From the IMG/VR virus record IMGVR_UViG_3300050011_000275, positions 1 to 28,468 of that record: a DNA stretch of 28,468 nucleotides; one strand, 5' to 3'. This DNA comes from a virus. The position numbers were made by a program, and so were the translations under genes. Each line of letters starts with the position of its first letter. The stretch's first letter is position 1. Below are positions 13,724-21,767 of the stretch, one piece after another. The notes under the pieces are model-generated. The model made no database searches, was not told where the DNA came from, and saw nothing but the letters and a program-made list of their open reading frames with translations.

Positions 13724-15384
13724 TGGCCGACCTGGTCTATCTGCTCGAGGTTAACGCCTACGACCCTGCGCTGCCCGGCGTGCGCACGCTAAGTTACGCT
13801 TCGGGCCTCGGCTTCGTCACGCAGCCGTCCGAGACCCCGGCGAACACCTGGTACGAGCCACGCATCGTGCAGCCGGCCAACTTCACCCGCACCGCCTTCG
13901 CCGACGCCCGCGTGATGGGCGGTTCGACCACGGGCTACGGCGAGATAACGCTGAACAACGCCGACCAGGGCCTCTCGGCGCTGCTCGACTACGGCATGGA
14001 TGGGCGCCTGGTCGTGATCCGCGTCGGCACGCAGGGCGCGGCCTATCCGTCGGGCTACACCACGTTCCTGACCGGCACGATCGAGCAGCCGGAAATGGGG
14101 GTGAGCAAGGTCACGCTGCGGCTGCGCGACCTGCTGCAAAACCTGACCCTGCCGCTGCAACAGAACTACTACGGCGGGACCAACGTGCTGCCGAACGGCG
14201 CCGACGGCACGCCGAACGATATCCAGGGCCAGCCCAAGCCGCTGGCCTGGGGCCGCTGCTTTTACCTCGTGCCGGTCTGCGTCAACACCGCCGACCTGAT
14301 CTACCAGGTGCATGACGGCTCGGTGCAGTCGATCGATGCGGTCTACGACAGCGGTGTCGCGCTCGCCGCCGGCACCGACCGCGCCACGCTCGCCGCGATG
14401 GAGGCGAACGAGCCGGCACCGGGATATTTCGACACCTGCCTGGCGCTCGGCCTGTTCCGGCTTGGCGCGACCCCCGGCGGCGCGGTCACCGCGGACGTGC
14501 ACGGCGGCAACGCCGGCGGCTATGTCAACACCGTCGCCGATATCGTCGTTCGCATCCTGAAAGAGCGCGCCGGCGTGTCGAGCGGGGCGATCGGGAGCAC
14601 GAGCGTCGCTGCCCTCGATGCTGCGTTTCCCGCTGAGGTGGGCTTCGCGATCAACCAGGCCGGCGGCTCGCCGGTGCAGGGCTTCGGCTTGGGGTTCAAC
14701 CAGTTCCGGCGCTCCGGCGGCCTCCGCGAGCGCTTCCTCGGCGCCGCGGCCGGCGCGCCGAGCGGCACCGGGGCCACGCTGCAACAAGCGATCGATGCGG
14801 TGCTGCTCAGCGCCGGGGCGTGGCTGGCGCCGAACCGGCTCGGCCGCTGGCAGATCGCGCAGCTCGTCGCGCCGTCGGGGACGCCGGCGGCGAGCTTCAC
14901 CGATAACGACATCATCTCGATCGAGCGCACCGTGACGTCCGATCCGACCGCCGGCGCGCCGGTCTGGGCGGTCGCGCTGCGCTATCTCCACTACACCGGG
15001 TTCGCCGACTGGACCACGCTCGCCGGCAGCGTGTCGCCGGCCGTGGTGGAGCAGTTCTCGCGGGAATGGCGCGGCGTCGTCGCCTTCGATTCAACCGTGC
15101 TGACCACGCACCTGCTCGCGCCGATCCTGTATCGCGACACGCTGCTGACCAACGCGACCGACGCGGCGAACGAGGCCGCGCGACTGCTCGCGCTGCACAA
15201 GGTCCGGCGGGATTTTGTGCATGCCGTGCTGCGCCTCGACGCGACCAAGGCCACGCTCGATCTCGGCTCGCAGATCCTGGTCACCACACCGCGGCTCGGC
15301 TACGGCGCCGGGCGCCAGATGACTGTCGTCGGGATCACCAGCGACGGGCGCAAAGACGAACTGACGCTCGACCTTTGGGGATGA
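13723..15384 (+). CDS. Tail hub / baseplate-like protein
   Basis: 553 residues from ATG 13723 overlapping the tape measure stop. The N-terminus VYLLEVNAYDPALPGVRTLSYASG, then GYGEITLNNADQGLSALLDYGMDGR and VVIRVGTQ, then FLTGTIEQPEMGVSKVTLRLRD resembles hub proteins that build the first beta-barrel ring at the tail tip. The central part includes PLAWGRCFYLVPVCVN and Cys-containing strands. The C-terminal quarter (LALHKVRRDFVHAVLRLDA, then LGSQILVTTPRLGY and MTVVGITSDGRKDELTLDLWG) is again typical of gp27-like hub barrels. Position directly after the tape measure supports this. Exact family not recognised. Confidence 0.7.
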   Translation: MADLVYLLEVNAYDPALPGVRTLSYASGLGFVTQPSETPANTWYEPRIVQPANFTRTAFADARVMGGSTTGYGEITLNNADQGLSALLDYGMDGRLVVIRVGTQGAAYPSGYTTFLTGTIEQPEMGVSKVTLRLRDLLQNLTLPLQQNYYGGTNVLPNGADGTPNDIQGQPKPLAWGRCFYLVPVCVNTADLIYQVHDGSVQSIDAVYDSGVALAAGTDRATLAAMEANEPAPGYFDTCLALGLFRLGATPGGAVTADVHGGNAGGYVNTVADIVVRILKERAGVSSGAIGSTSVAALDAAFPAEVGFAINQAGGSPVQGFGLGFNQFRRSGGLRERFLGAAAGAPSGTGATLQQAIDAVLLSAGAWLAPNRLGRWQIAQLVAPSGTPAASFTDNDIISIERTVTSDPTAGAPVWAVALRYLHYTGFADWTTLAGSVSPAVVEQFSREWRGVVAFDSTVLTTHLLAPILYRDTLLTNATDAANEAARLLALHKVRRDFVHAVLRLDATKATLDLGSQILVTTPRLGYGAGRQMTVVGITSDGRKDELTLDLWG

Positions 15385-15385
15385 G

Positions 15386-16246
15386 ATGACGAAGTCGATC
15401 CAGTTCAGCTACAACAACTGGAGCGACGCGGCGACGTTGTCCGGCGGCTCGTGGCTCGCCGCGCTGCCGCTGGTCAACCTGCAAAACCGGCTGCAATCGC
15501 TGGTCGCGCGTTCGACCGATGCGACCGCGCCGGCGACGCAGTTCGCGATCGATCTGGGCAACACCAGCACGATCGTCTCGATCATCGGCCTGGTCAGGCA
15601 CAATTTCTCCACCGCCGCGACCTATCGCATCACCGGCGGCACGACGCCCGGCGGCTCCGACATCTTCGACACCGGCACGCTGGCGGTGTGGCCGCCGATC
15701 TATCTCCCAGGGGATTTGGAATGGGAGATGAACAACTGGTGGACCGGCATCGTCGATCCAGCCGTTGCCGCGCTCTACCCGGTCAATCTGTGGGTGTTCA
15801 CCGGCGGCATGACGCTGGCCCGGTACTGGACCGTTATCATCGTCGATACGACCAACACCGCGGGCTACGTGCAGATCGGGCGGCTCTGGATGGGGCAATC
15901 ATGGCAGCCCCAGCGGAGCTTCGCCTGGAACGCCACGCTGGGCTGGGAGGCGCGCTCGATCGAGGAACAGTCGCTCGGCGGCGTGCTGTATTTCGACCAA
16001 CGGCCGAGCGCGCGGATCTTCGACCTGCAGATGAACGCAATGACCAATGTCGACGGCTTCGGCAACGCGCTCGACATGCAGCGGATCGTGCGCAACGACG
16101 GCGAGATCGTGGTGATCCCCGACAGCGACGACATTCAGCGCGGGTTCAAACGCAACATCCTCGGCCGGCTGCGCAAGATGGACCCGATCAAGCAGGTCAG
16201 CCTCGGCCTGCACACCACGGGTTATGAAGTGGAGGAACTGCTGTGA
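15386..16246 (+). CDS. Distal tail protein, beta-sandwich type
   Basis: 286 residues from ATG 15386, one base after the upstream stop. MTKSIQFSYNNWSDAATLSGGSWLAALPLVNLQN followed by FAIDLGNTSTIVSIIGLVRHNFS and ARYWTVIIVDTTNTAGYVQIGRLWMG looks like a discoidin-like jelly roll seen in phage tail-tip proteins. It is rich in Trp and aromatic residues, compatible with carbohydrate binding at the host surface. The last third (IVRNDGEIVVIPDSDD, RKMDPIKQVSLGLHTTGYEVEELL) probably packs on the hub. The stop overlaps the next GTG. Confidence 0.6.
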   Translation: MTKSIQFSYNNWSDAATLSGGSWLAALPLVNLQNRLQSLVARSTDATAPATQFAIDLGNTSTIVSIIGLVRHNFSTAATYRITGGTTPGGSDIFDTGTLAVWPPIYLPGDLEWEMNNWWTGIVDPAVAALYPVNLWVFTGGMTLARYWTVIIVDTTNTAGYVQIGRLWMGQSWQPQRSFAWNATLGWEARSIEEQSLGGVLYFDQRPSARIFDLQMNAMTNVDGFGNALDMQRIVRNDGEIVVIPDSDDIQRGFKRNILGRLRKMDPIKQVSLGLHTTGYEVEELL

Positions 16247-16812
16247 GTGCTGCCGCACTGGCCCGGCTCGCCGCCCGCGTCGCCAGCGATTACGCCAACG
16301 GCGGCCACCGCACCTATTTCAGTCCCGACCTTAACGACGTCGCTGGCGTGGTCGGCGATGCCGTCGCGGCCGACACCTCGGCGCTGGCCGCTGCACTGGC
16401 CGCGGGGCAGTCGCTCGCCGCGGCGCTCGCGATCGTCGGCGCCGCGCAGGGCGTCGGCGCCGCCGGCGACGAGGTGCCGCTGGTCGTCGAACTCGGCTCC
16501 GCCACGTTCGTGCCGTGGGGGCGGCTGCTCGGCATACCCGTTAATACCCAGAACGGCGCGTGGCAGATGCTGCCGCAGGATTTCGGCACGCTGTTGCTGA
16601 CCTCCTCGGGGACCAACACCTGGACGCTGCCGGCCTCGACCGACCTGCCGAACTGGTGGCAGGTGCGCTACAAGAACCGATCTGGCAACAACCTGACGCT
16701 GGCGCGCACCGGGACCGATACGATCAACGGCGCCGGGTCGAACGTGACCATCGCGACCGGCGCGCAGGGCACGCTGATCCGCGCCGCGACCGGCGCCTTC
16801 GAGACGTTCTGA
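16243..16812 (+). CDS. Tail fibre-like protein 1
   Basis: 189 residues from GTG 16243 (GTGA overlap with upstream stop). The N-terminal half is Ala-rich and helical (VGDAVAADTSALAAALAAGQSLAAALAIVG), likely a trimeric coiled-coil attachment segment. The C-terminal half LPQDFGTLLLTSSGTNTWTL, then KNRSGNNLTLARTGTDTING and TLIRAATGAFETF is a beta-rich tip module. The same module forms the C-terminus of the next gene, so the two proteins are fibre paralogues sharing a receptor-facing or trimerising end. Confidence 0.6.
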   Translation: MSAAALARLAARVASDYANGGHRTYFSPDLNDVAGVVGDAVAADTSALAAALAAGQSLAAALAIVGAAQGVGAAGDEVPLVVELGSATFVPWGRLLGIPVNTQNGAWQMLPQDFGTLLLTSSGTNTWTLPASTDLPNWWQVRYKNRSGNNLTLARTGTDTINGAGSNVTIATGAQGTLIRAATGAFETF

Positions 16813-16815
16813 GCC

Positions 16816-17364
16816 GTGGCGACGGTCACCGCGCCGCTCGGCCGCGTGGTTCTGTTCACCGCGCCGCGGCCACCCGGTGCCACCGACGACTGGCCCACGA
16901 TCGGCGCCCGCGCCGGCTATCCGTGGCAGGACAGCTCCGAGCCGGCGTTCTGGTTCTGCATCTCCGCGGCATCCGGCGCGGCGGTGTGGCAGAAGCTGCC
17001 GCAAATCGGCACGCAAGGCGACCAGGTCGCTCGCGTCGCCGAACTGGGCAGCGCCGCGTTCGTCAGCGTCGATGACATCCGCGGCATCGCCACGGCGACG
17101 CACAACGCGGCGTATCAGATCCTGCCGCAAGATTTCGGCGGCCTGCTGCTGTGCACGTCAGGCACACAGACCTGGACAATGGCGGCCGAGGCCGACCTGC
17201 CGCGACGCTGGTGGTGCCGGATCAAGAACCGGTCGGGCAACGGCCTCACGCTGAACTTCACCGGCTCCGACACGATCAACGCCGGCGCGGCCAGCCTGAC
17301 CATCGCCACGGCTGCCACGGCGCTGATCGTGCGCGCCGGAACCGGCACCTTCGAGAGCTACTGA
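16816..17364 (+). CDS. Tail fibre-like protein 2
   Basis: 182 residues from GTG 16816, three bases after the upstream stop. The N-terminal half (GRVVLFTAPRPPGATDDWPTIG, FWFCISAASGAAVWQKLP) differs from fibre-like protein 1. From LPQDFGGLLLCTSGTQTW to GTGTFESY it follows the same pattern, with roughly half the residues identical (NRSGN.LTL, TGSDTIN, SLTIATAA). A modular duplication of the tip with different stems is the simplest reading. Probable role in host attachment, inferred from position and repeat structure. Confidence 0.6.
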   Translation: MATVTAPLGRVVLFTAPRPPGATDDWPTIGARAGYPWQDSSEPAFWFCISAASGAAVWQKLPQIGTQGDQVARVAELGSAAFVSVDDIRGIATATHNAAYQILPQDFGGLLLCTSGTQTWTMAAEADLPRRWWCRIKNRSGNGLTLNFTGSDTINAGAASLTIATAATALIVRAGTGTFESY

Positions 17365-17377
17365 GCAGGAAACGAAA

Positions 17378-18637
17378 ATGGCCCTCGCGCGCCCGTCGCT
17401 GCATTTCGATTTTGCCAACGCCATGGGGTATCTCGACCCGCGCATCGCGCTGACCCGCGCGTCGACGGCCACGACGTTCAACAACCTGGGGCTGCTGGCC
17501 ACGGTGCCGGCGAACGCGCCGCGGTTCACCTACGATCCGAGCAGCGGCATCCCGGGCGGCCTGGCGATCGAGGACACGGCGACCAACCTGTTGCTGTACA
17601 GCGAGCAGTTCGACAACGCGGCCTGGACCAAGACCAGCGCCTCGATTTCGGCCAACAGCACGGTCGCGCCCGACGGCAACACCACCGCCGACACCGTCAC
17701 GGTCAGCGGCGCCAACGGTGCGGTGACGCAAGCCGTGACGATCACCGCTGGCGAGCACCTGGACCTCAGCGTGTTCGCCCAGGCGCTGGCCACGCCGTTC
17801 CTGTGGCTGCGGATCACCGACGGGACCAACCCGGTCACGGCATGGTTCAACCTCGCCACCGGCGCCGTCGGAACCACCACTGCCGGAGGCTCGACCTGCG
17901 CCTTCGCCGCCGCGGTGATCCAGGCGCTGCCTGGCGGCTGGTATCGCTGCGCGCTCGGCGTCACCACGGCGACCAACACCAGCTACACCGCCTCGATCTC
18001 GGCGGCCGCGGCCGACAATACCGCGCCGGCCAACACGAACAGCCTGGTCGCGTGGGGTGCGCAGGCCACGCAGACCACGGCCAGCGCTGACAACGACCCG
18101 ATGAGCTACATCGCCACCACCAGTGCCCCGGTGACGCGCAACGCCGACATCGTCACGATCGGCACGCTCGACCCGGCTTGGTACAACGCGGCGGCCGGAA
18201 CCGTCGTCGCCGAGGTGCGCAACTTCCTGGCCTTCCCGCAGATCGGCGTGGGCTTCCTGTTCAGCCTTGGCGACACGGGCACCGACCAGATCGGGGTGAC
18301 GCTGGCCGGCGACCCGAGCGCTGTCGTGGCGAACGTCAACATGCAGGCCTTCAGCTCGACCGTCCAGCAGGCGTCGCTCGTGGACGCGGTGACGTTGACC
18401 CCCAGCTCCGGGGTGCGCGTCGCGGTGGCGTGGCAGGCCAATGACTTCGCCATGTCCGTGCAGGGCCGCGCCTGCGTGACCGATAGTTCGGGGACGTTGC
18501 CGGCGGCGCCGTCGCGCCTGGTGCTGGGCGGCCGCGCTGATCAGAACCCCGGCGTGTGCCTGTGCAAATCGCTCGGGCGCTTCAGCTATTGGCCGCTGCG
18601 GCTCAGCAATGCCCAGCTTCAGATGCTGTCGAGCTGA
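17378..18637 (+). CDS. Phage fibre/spike protein with jelly-roll carbohydrate-binding-like domains
   Basis: 419 residues from ATG 17378, with a GCAGGAAAC site upstream. The start LHFDFANAMGYLDPRIALTRASTATTFN, then GLAIEDTATNLLLYSEQFDNAAWTKT, is a common head-spike or fibre pattern in phages and prophages. It is followed by a CBM-like jelly roll (HLDLSVFAQALATPFLWLRITDG to ALPGGWYRCAL) and a LamG-like C-terminal domain (LGRFSYWPLRLSNAQLQMLSS). Together these suggest a receptor-binding protein that contacts host polysaccharide. It closes the tail gene block, before two hairpins. Confidence 0.7.
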   Translation: MALARPSLHFDFANAMGYLDPRIALTRASTATTFNNLGLLATVPANAPRFTYDPSSGIPGGLAIEDTATNLLLYSEQFDNAAWTKTSASISANSTVAPDGNTTADTVTVSGANGAVTQAVTITAGEHLDLSVFAQALATPFLWLRITDGTNPVTAWFNLATGAVGTTTAGGSTCAFAAAVIQALPGGWYRCALGVTTATNTSYTASISAAAADNTAPANTNSLVAWGAQATQTTASADNDPMSYIATTSAPVTRNADIVTIGTLDPAWYNAAAGTVVAEVRNFLAFPQIGVGFLFSLGDTGTDQIGVTLAGDPSAVVANVNMQAFSSTVQQASLVDAVTLTPSSGVRVAVAWQANDFAMSVQGRACVTDSSGTLPAAPSRLVLGGRADQNPGVCLCKSLGRFSYWPLRLSNAQLQMLSS

Positions 18638-18662
18638 GCCGGATCGCGGCCGAAGGTTCGGA

Positions 18663-18720
18663 CATTCCGAGTGCAGCGCGATCGCTGCACTCCGAATGGA
18701 AACACGGGGCCGGAGGCCCC
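18663..18720. terminator. Two consecutive hairpins after the fibre gene
   Basis: GAGTGCAGCG 18669-18678 pairs perfectly with CGCTGCACTC 18683-18692 around a CGAT loop. After one mismatch the stem continues for five more pairs (18663-18667 with 18694-18698). A second hairpin, GGGGCC 18706-18711 with GGCCCC 18715-18720, follows. No U-tract is present, so it may pause, protect or partially terminate transcription between tail and lysis genes, rather than act as a classic intrinsic terminator. Confidence 0.5.
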
Positions 18721-18781
18721 GGATAGTTGGCCCGTGGCGGCGCAGCCCGGCGCCCTGAAGTGGAAACGCGGGGGCATTGCG

Positions 18782-19576
18782 GTGGGCGTGGCCGACGACA
18801 TTTCGACCATCTTGAAGTGGCTCGCCGATCTGATCCGGTCGTCGCCGGCATGGTTCGGCCGGATGTTCGGCCAGATCCTCATGGCGATCGTCGTCGTGGT
18901 GGTGATCTATGGCGGATTGGTGCTGCTGCGCGGCGGCTCGCTGATCGACGCATATGGCGCGCTGTTCCCCGAAACCGCGGCCGAGAAACAGGCGGCTGCG
19001 CTTGTCGCCCACCAGGCGGCGATGCAGGCCGAGGTAATCCGGCTCGCCGCGTCGGACAAGCAGATCCAGCAGATCCTGAACAACGTCCTGGTCGACGCCC
19101 CGGGGGCGGCGCGCGTGCGGCTCGGCGTGATCCATGATGGCTCGATCGGGATGAACGGCGAGCCGTTTCTCAAGTGGGACGTAACCCACGCCGCGGCGGC
19201 GCCGGGCATGTCCGGCGGTCCGTTCGTCGAGGATGCCAAACTCGATCAATGGGCCGAATACCTGCCGAACTTCATCAAAGGCGCGTGCCTGCGCGCGGAT
19301 CTGCATTCGCTGCGCAACCCGATCGAGCGCCAGGACTGGATGGCGCTCGGGATCGAATTCGCGCTGGCCTGTCCGGTGACCGAGGCGAACGGAATTCTGC
19401 TTGGCGCGGTGTTCGCGTCCTGGCAGCGCGAGTCGGACGCGCCGCGCAACGATCCGACCTACACCAATGTCAGCCACGCCATCGCCAGCCATACCGCGGC
19501 GCTCGCGGCCACGCTGGCGCTCCAGCCCCAGGAAGCGCGCCCACCCGCGGCGCAAACAACACCGAGGAAACAATGA
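18782..19576 (+). CDS. Membrane-anchored GAF-like protein, unknown function
   Basis: About 264 residues if GTG 18782 is used; GTG 18788 is equally possible. The longer open frame back to 18671 would run through the hairpins and lacks a ribosome site. VADDISTILKWLADLIRSS leads into one membrane span (MAIVVVVVIYGGLVLL, residues about 37-55). A helical linker (ETAAEKQAAALVAHQAAMQAEVIRLAA) follows, then a globular alpha/beta domain containing RVRLGVIHDGSIGMNGEPF and LACPVTEANGILLGAVFASW, which looks like a GAF-type fold. It is coupled (ATGA) to the next membrane protein and lies in the expected lysis region. I cannot assign a lysis role by motif. Confidence 0.6.
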   Translation: MGVADDISTILKWLADLIRSSPAWFGRMFGQILMAIVVVVVIYGGLVLLRGGSLIDAYGALFPETAAEKQAAALVAHQAAMQAEVIRLAASDKQIQQILNNVLVDAPGAARVRLGVIHDGSIGMNGEPFLKWDVTHAAAAPGMSGGPFVEDAKLDQWAEYLPNFIKGACLRADLHSLRNPIERQDWMALGIEFALACPVTEANGILLGAVFASWQRESDAPRNDPTYTNVSHAIASHTAALAATLALQPQEARPPAAQTTPRKQ

Positions 19577-20184
19577 AAATACGAGCGTCATCAAATATCG
19601 AATTTACTGTCGTCGCAGTCCTGTTCGCGGGCCTGCTGTGGAACTGCGGCGCGCTCGGCGAGACCGTCGCGCCGGCGCCGACGACGGTCGATCTCACGAC
19701 GATCTGGTCGTACGCCCTGCAGGCCCTCGGCGCGATCATCGGCGCCGCCGTCCTGTTCGCGCTGAAGCGGCTCATCTCCTGGATGGGCGGCCAGGAAACC
19801 GCGGCTGACCAGGCGGCATTTGACCTCGCCGGCGAGAAGGTGATGGCGTTCGCCGTGTCGAAGGGCACCGCCAAGATCAAGCAACTCGGCTGGGACCATC
19901 CCGACGTGAAATCGAGCGTCATCGCCGAGGGTGCGCAGCAGTTCATCGACAAGTTCCCCGATGCGATGAAGGCGGTCGGCATCGACCCGGCCGACCCCGC
20001 CGCTGCCGGGCGCCTCGCTGATGGCGTGCTCGAGCGCAAGTTCCCCGCCGCGATGGCCGCGGCCGCCGCGTCGCCGGCAACGCCGCCGGCGCCGGCGCCG
20101 ATCGTTCCCGCTGTCCCGACCGTCGTCACCCCGGCCGGCCTGACGCCGCAGCGCCCGGCGTCGGGGCCGTTGCCAGGAGTGTAG
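19573..20184 (+). CDS. Holin-like membrane protein (LLH-type, tentative)
   Basis: 203 residues from ATG 19573, overlapping the upstream stop. A hydrophobic N-terminal segment (FTVVAVLFAGLLWNC, about residues 10-25) and a second (WSYALQALGAIIGAAVLFALKRLI, about 45-68) precede a helical domain with FDLAGEKVMAFAVSKGTAKIKQLGWDH and EGAQQFIDKFPDAMKAVG. The protein ends in an Ala/Pro-rich tail. One or two spans followed by an amphipathic helical domain fit LLH-type phage holins, which permeabilise the inner membrane at lysis. The assignment is by topology and context. Confidence 0.5.
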   Translation: MKIRASSNIEFTVVAVLFAGLLWNCGALGETVAPAPTTVDLTTIWSYALQALGAIIGAAVLFALKRLISWMGGQETAADQAAFDLAGEKVMAFAVSKGTAKIKQLGWDHPDVKSSVIAEGAQQFIDKFPDAMKAVGIDPADPAAAGRLADGVLERKFPAAMAAAAASPATPPAPAPIVPAVPTVVTPAGLTPQRPASGPLPGV

Positions 20185-20187
20185 CCA

Positions 20188-20382
20188 ATGGGCACGATCC
20201 TCGTTGTCGTCGTGCTGATCCTGCTCTTCGGCGGCGGCGGCGGTTACTACTGCCGTCGCGGAAGCGATGGATGGGGCGGCGGCTATGGCGGCGGGTTCGG
20301 CGGCATCGTTGGCCTGGTGCTGCTGGTCTTCATCGTGCTGTGGCTGTTCGAAAGCGCCGGCCATCCGCTGATCCGTTACTGA
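20188..20382 (+). CDS. Small Gly-rich two-span membrane protein (DUF3309-like)
   Basis: 64 residues from ATG 20188, three bases after the previous stop. MGTILVVVVLILLF and GGIVGLVLLVFIVLWLF are two clear membrane spans joined by a Gly/Tyr-rich loop (GGGGGYYCRRGSDGWGGGYGGGFGG). The pattern recalls the small DUF3309-type proteins common in alphaproteobacteria. In this lysis-like block it could serve as a second holin or antiholin, but no motif proves it. Confidence 0.6.
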   Translation: MGTILVVVVLILLFGGGGGYYCRRGSDGWGGGYGGGFGGIVGLVLLVFIVLWLFESAGHPLIRY

Positions 20383-20410
20383 TTCCTGTCTCTAACAAAG
20401 GAGCGCCATC

Positions 20411-20908
20411 GTGAACGAAGTGTTGATCGGGCCATGGACCCTTTCCCTCGGTCTTTTCGTGATCCTCTGTTGCTGCATCTACGGCCGTTACTGGAAGATG
20501 CGCGGCCTTGGGCTTGGAGGCGTCGCCGTCGCGACTGTCAGACTGCCCGTGGCCGTCCTGCTCGGGCTGCTCGTGCTCGCCGGCTGCGTCAGCAAGCCCG
20601 GCGTGAACAGCACCGGCACGCCGACTACGGCCGCCGAACAGGTCGCCGGCGACGCGGAGGTTTCCTACGCCCTCGCCGACGCTGCGTGGCTGGCCTACGT
20701 CAAATCCCCGGCGGTGAAGATCGCGGTGGTGCAGTCCGTGGAACCGAAGCGGAAGGCGGCGCGCGTCGCCCTCGATGCTTTCGCTGCGGCATCGGTCCAG
20801 GGCAATGCAGCGGCGGCGCTGTCGGCTTTCAACTCGGCGCTAAGCGTCTGGTCGCAGACGATGGTGCAAAGCGGCGTCGCCAACGTGCCGCCGGCGCCCG
20901 CGCCGTAA
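20411..20908 (+). CDS. Predicted membrane/lipoprotein with internal lipobox
   Basis: 165 residues from GTG 20411, chosen because AAAGGAGCG lies eight bases upstream. The first span (WTLSLGLFVILCCCIYG) is followed by a second hydrophobic stretch ending in a lipobox (LPVAVLLGLLVLAGC, Cys near 59). If translation began at ATG 20498 this would be a plain lipoprotein signal. The rest is Ala-rich and helical (DAEVSYALADAAWLAYVK, ALDAFAAASVQGNAAAALSAFNSAL). Two alternative starts giving a membrane form and a lipoprotein form would resemble nested lysis proteins such as spanins. That is speculation; the family is unknown. Confidence 0.55.
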   Translation: MNEVLIGPWTLSLGLFVILCCCIYGRYWKMRGLGLGGVAVATVRLPVAVLLGLLVLAGCVSKPGVNSTGTPTTAAEQVAGDAEVSYALADAAWLAYVKSPAVKIAVVQSVEPKRKAARVALDAFAAASVQGNAAAALSAFNSALSVWSQTMVQSGVANVPPAPAP

Positions 20909-20938
20909 TCGTCCCCGAACCGCAACCGGAGAATGTAA

Positions 20939-21268
20939 ATGCCGATCCTCGCGATCATCCAGGCGGCCATCGCGTTGGCGCCGTCGCTCGTGTCCGCTTA
21001 CCAGGTCATCAGCGGCGCCCTGCAGCCCGCTGGCGCGGCGCCCGTGCCCGCGCCGGAAATCGTCACCGCCGCCGTAGCCGAGATCGAGGCTGCCGCGTCG
21101 ATCGAGCCGGCGCTGGTCGGCCTGGCGCCGATGGTGACCAAGGCCGTATCCGGTGTCGCCTTCACCGACACCGATCTGGCGACCCTGCGCGAGATCAACG
21201 ACGCGATCGACGCGGCGGTGGAGAAAGCAGCCGCCAACGTGGTGCAGCAGGGCACTACGGCAATCTGA
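20939..21268 (+). CDS. Small Ala-rich phage protein, unknown
   Basis: 109 residues from ATG 20939, preceded by CCGGAGAA. The N-terminus MPILAIIQAAIALAPSLVSAYQVISGALQP is hydrophobic and could be a membrane or signal segment. A short Pro/Ala linker and a helical domain with ATLREINDAIDAAVEKAAANVVQQG follow. It is the last gene of the late operon; the terminator begins 28 bases after its stop. Similar short helical proteins occur at the ends of alphaproteobacterial phage lysis blocks, function unknown. Confidence 0.55.
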   Translation: MPILAIIQAAIALAPSLVSAYQVISGALQPAGAAPVPAPEIVTAAVAEIEAAASIEPALVGLAPMVTKAVSGVAFTDTDLATLREINDAIDAAVEKAAANVVQQGTTAI

Positions 21269-21295
21269 CAGCGCCGGCAGACCGAGCGCGAGTGG

Positions 21296-21327
21296 AAGGC
21301 CCCGGGGAGCGATCCCCGGGGCCTTTT
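21296..21327 (+). terminator. Rho-independent terminator of the late operon
   Basis: A perfect 11-bp GC-rich stem (GGCCCCGGGGA 21298-21308, TCCCCGGGGCC 21313-21323) with a GCGA loop is followed by TTTT, then GCGTTT. Two A residues before the stem extend the pairing. It ends the + strand late genes. From here to 21481 (about 150 bases) I see no gene and no strong promoter. Confidence 0.88.
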
Positions 21328-21481
21328 GCGTTTCTGGCGCCGTGTGGCTGATCTGTGCCTGCAAGTGTTCCGTCTGCGGCCATTTCGTGCCGCTGTTTCC
21401 CATTTTGTGCCAAGATATGGCCGGCCATCGGCGCGTTGACCCGGGCGGAAAAGCCCGGTAGACCGCGGGTCTCGTCGAGAT

Positions 21482-21522
21482 CGGGGCGTGGCGCAGCCTG
21501 GTAGCGCGCCTGTTTTGGGTGC
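21482..21522 (+). other. 5' half of a tRNA-Pro(UGG)-like gene; probable attachment-site remnant
   Basis: CGGGGCGTGGCGCAGCCTGG and the following TAGCGCGCCTG reproduce the acceptor 5' strand, D arm and first anticodon-stem strand of bacterial tRNA-Pro. The loop TTTGGGT carries anticodon TGG. Complementarity stops right after the loop: GCTGG follows where ACAGG would close the CCTGT stem. No T arm or acceptor 3' strand is found downstream. The anticodon loop is a known crossover site for tyrosine integrases, and the integrase operon points toward this spot. The region 21523-21603 shows nothing else. Confidence 0.6.
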
Positions 21523-21603
21523 TGGATCAACGCCCTATGCAAGGCATTGGAATAATTTCGGAATAAAGCGAGCGGAAACGGTGTGTGGCCGTACGTGCGT
21601 CTT

Positions 21604-21753
21604 TCAGAAGGGAACGTCGGCGTCCAGGTCGCCTGGAACCGACGGCCTGGCGGCTAGCTGCGCATCCCGTGCGGCGCGACGGGCGTTGCAGACCGCGACC
21701 ATGTCGACGCCTGCATCGATTGCCGCGCGGATGATCGCGGCGTGGTGCCCCAA
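21604..21753 (-). pseudogene. 3' remnant of a - strand gene cut by the IS1595-like element
   Basis: Reading leftward from the edge of the IS end, 49 residues run to TGA at 21604-21606: an amphipathic helix AAIIRAAIDAGVDMVAVCNARRAARDAQLAARP and an acidic end GDLDADVPF. No start codon or ribosome site is present before the IS boundary, so this is the tail of a gene whose front was displaced. It could be the missing end of the small gene at 24052-24390, now separated by about 2.3 kb of mobile DNA, or of a gene that was partly deleted. The DVPF end recalls acidic tails of SSB-like proteins, but that alone is not evidence of function. Confidence 0.5.
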
Positions 21754-21767
21754 TTGTATACTTGACA
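21748..21767 (+). repeat. Left terminal repeat of the IS1595-like element
   Basis: AATTGTATACTTGAC (21752-21766) matches the inner part of the cassette repeats (AATTATATACTTGAC) at 14 of 15 positions. The outer bases are CCC where the cassettes have GGG, so the precise tip is uncertain. No matching right end exists, because the transposase gene is cut off before it. Confidence 0.6.

Noticed and set aside
17276-19594. 772-codon open frame on the - strand over fibre and membrane protein genes
   Set aside because: Crosses two hairpins and several well-supported + strand genes; low-complexity Arg-rich shadow.
21482-21620. tRNA-Pro interrupted by a group I intron
   Set aside because: No 3' half of the tRNA downstream and no intron core elements seen; an attachment-site remnant fits better.
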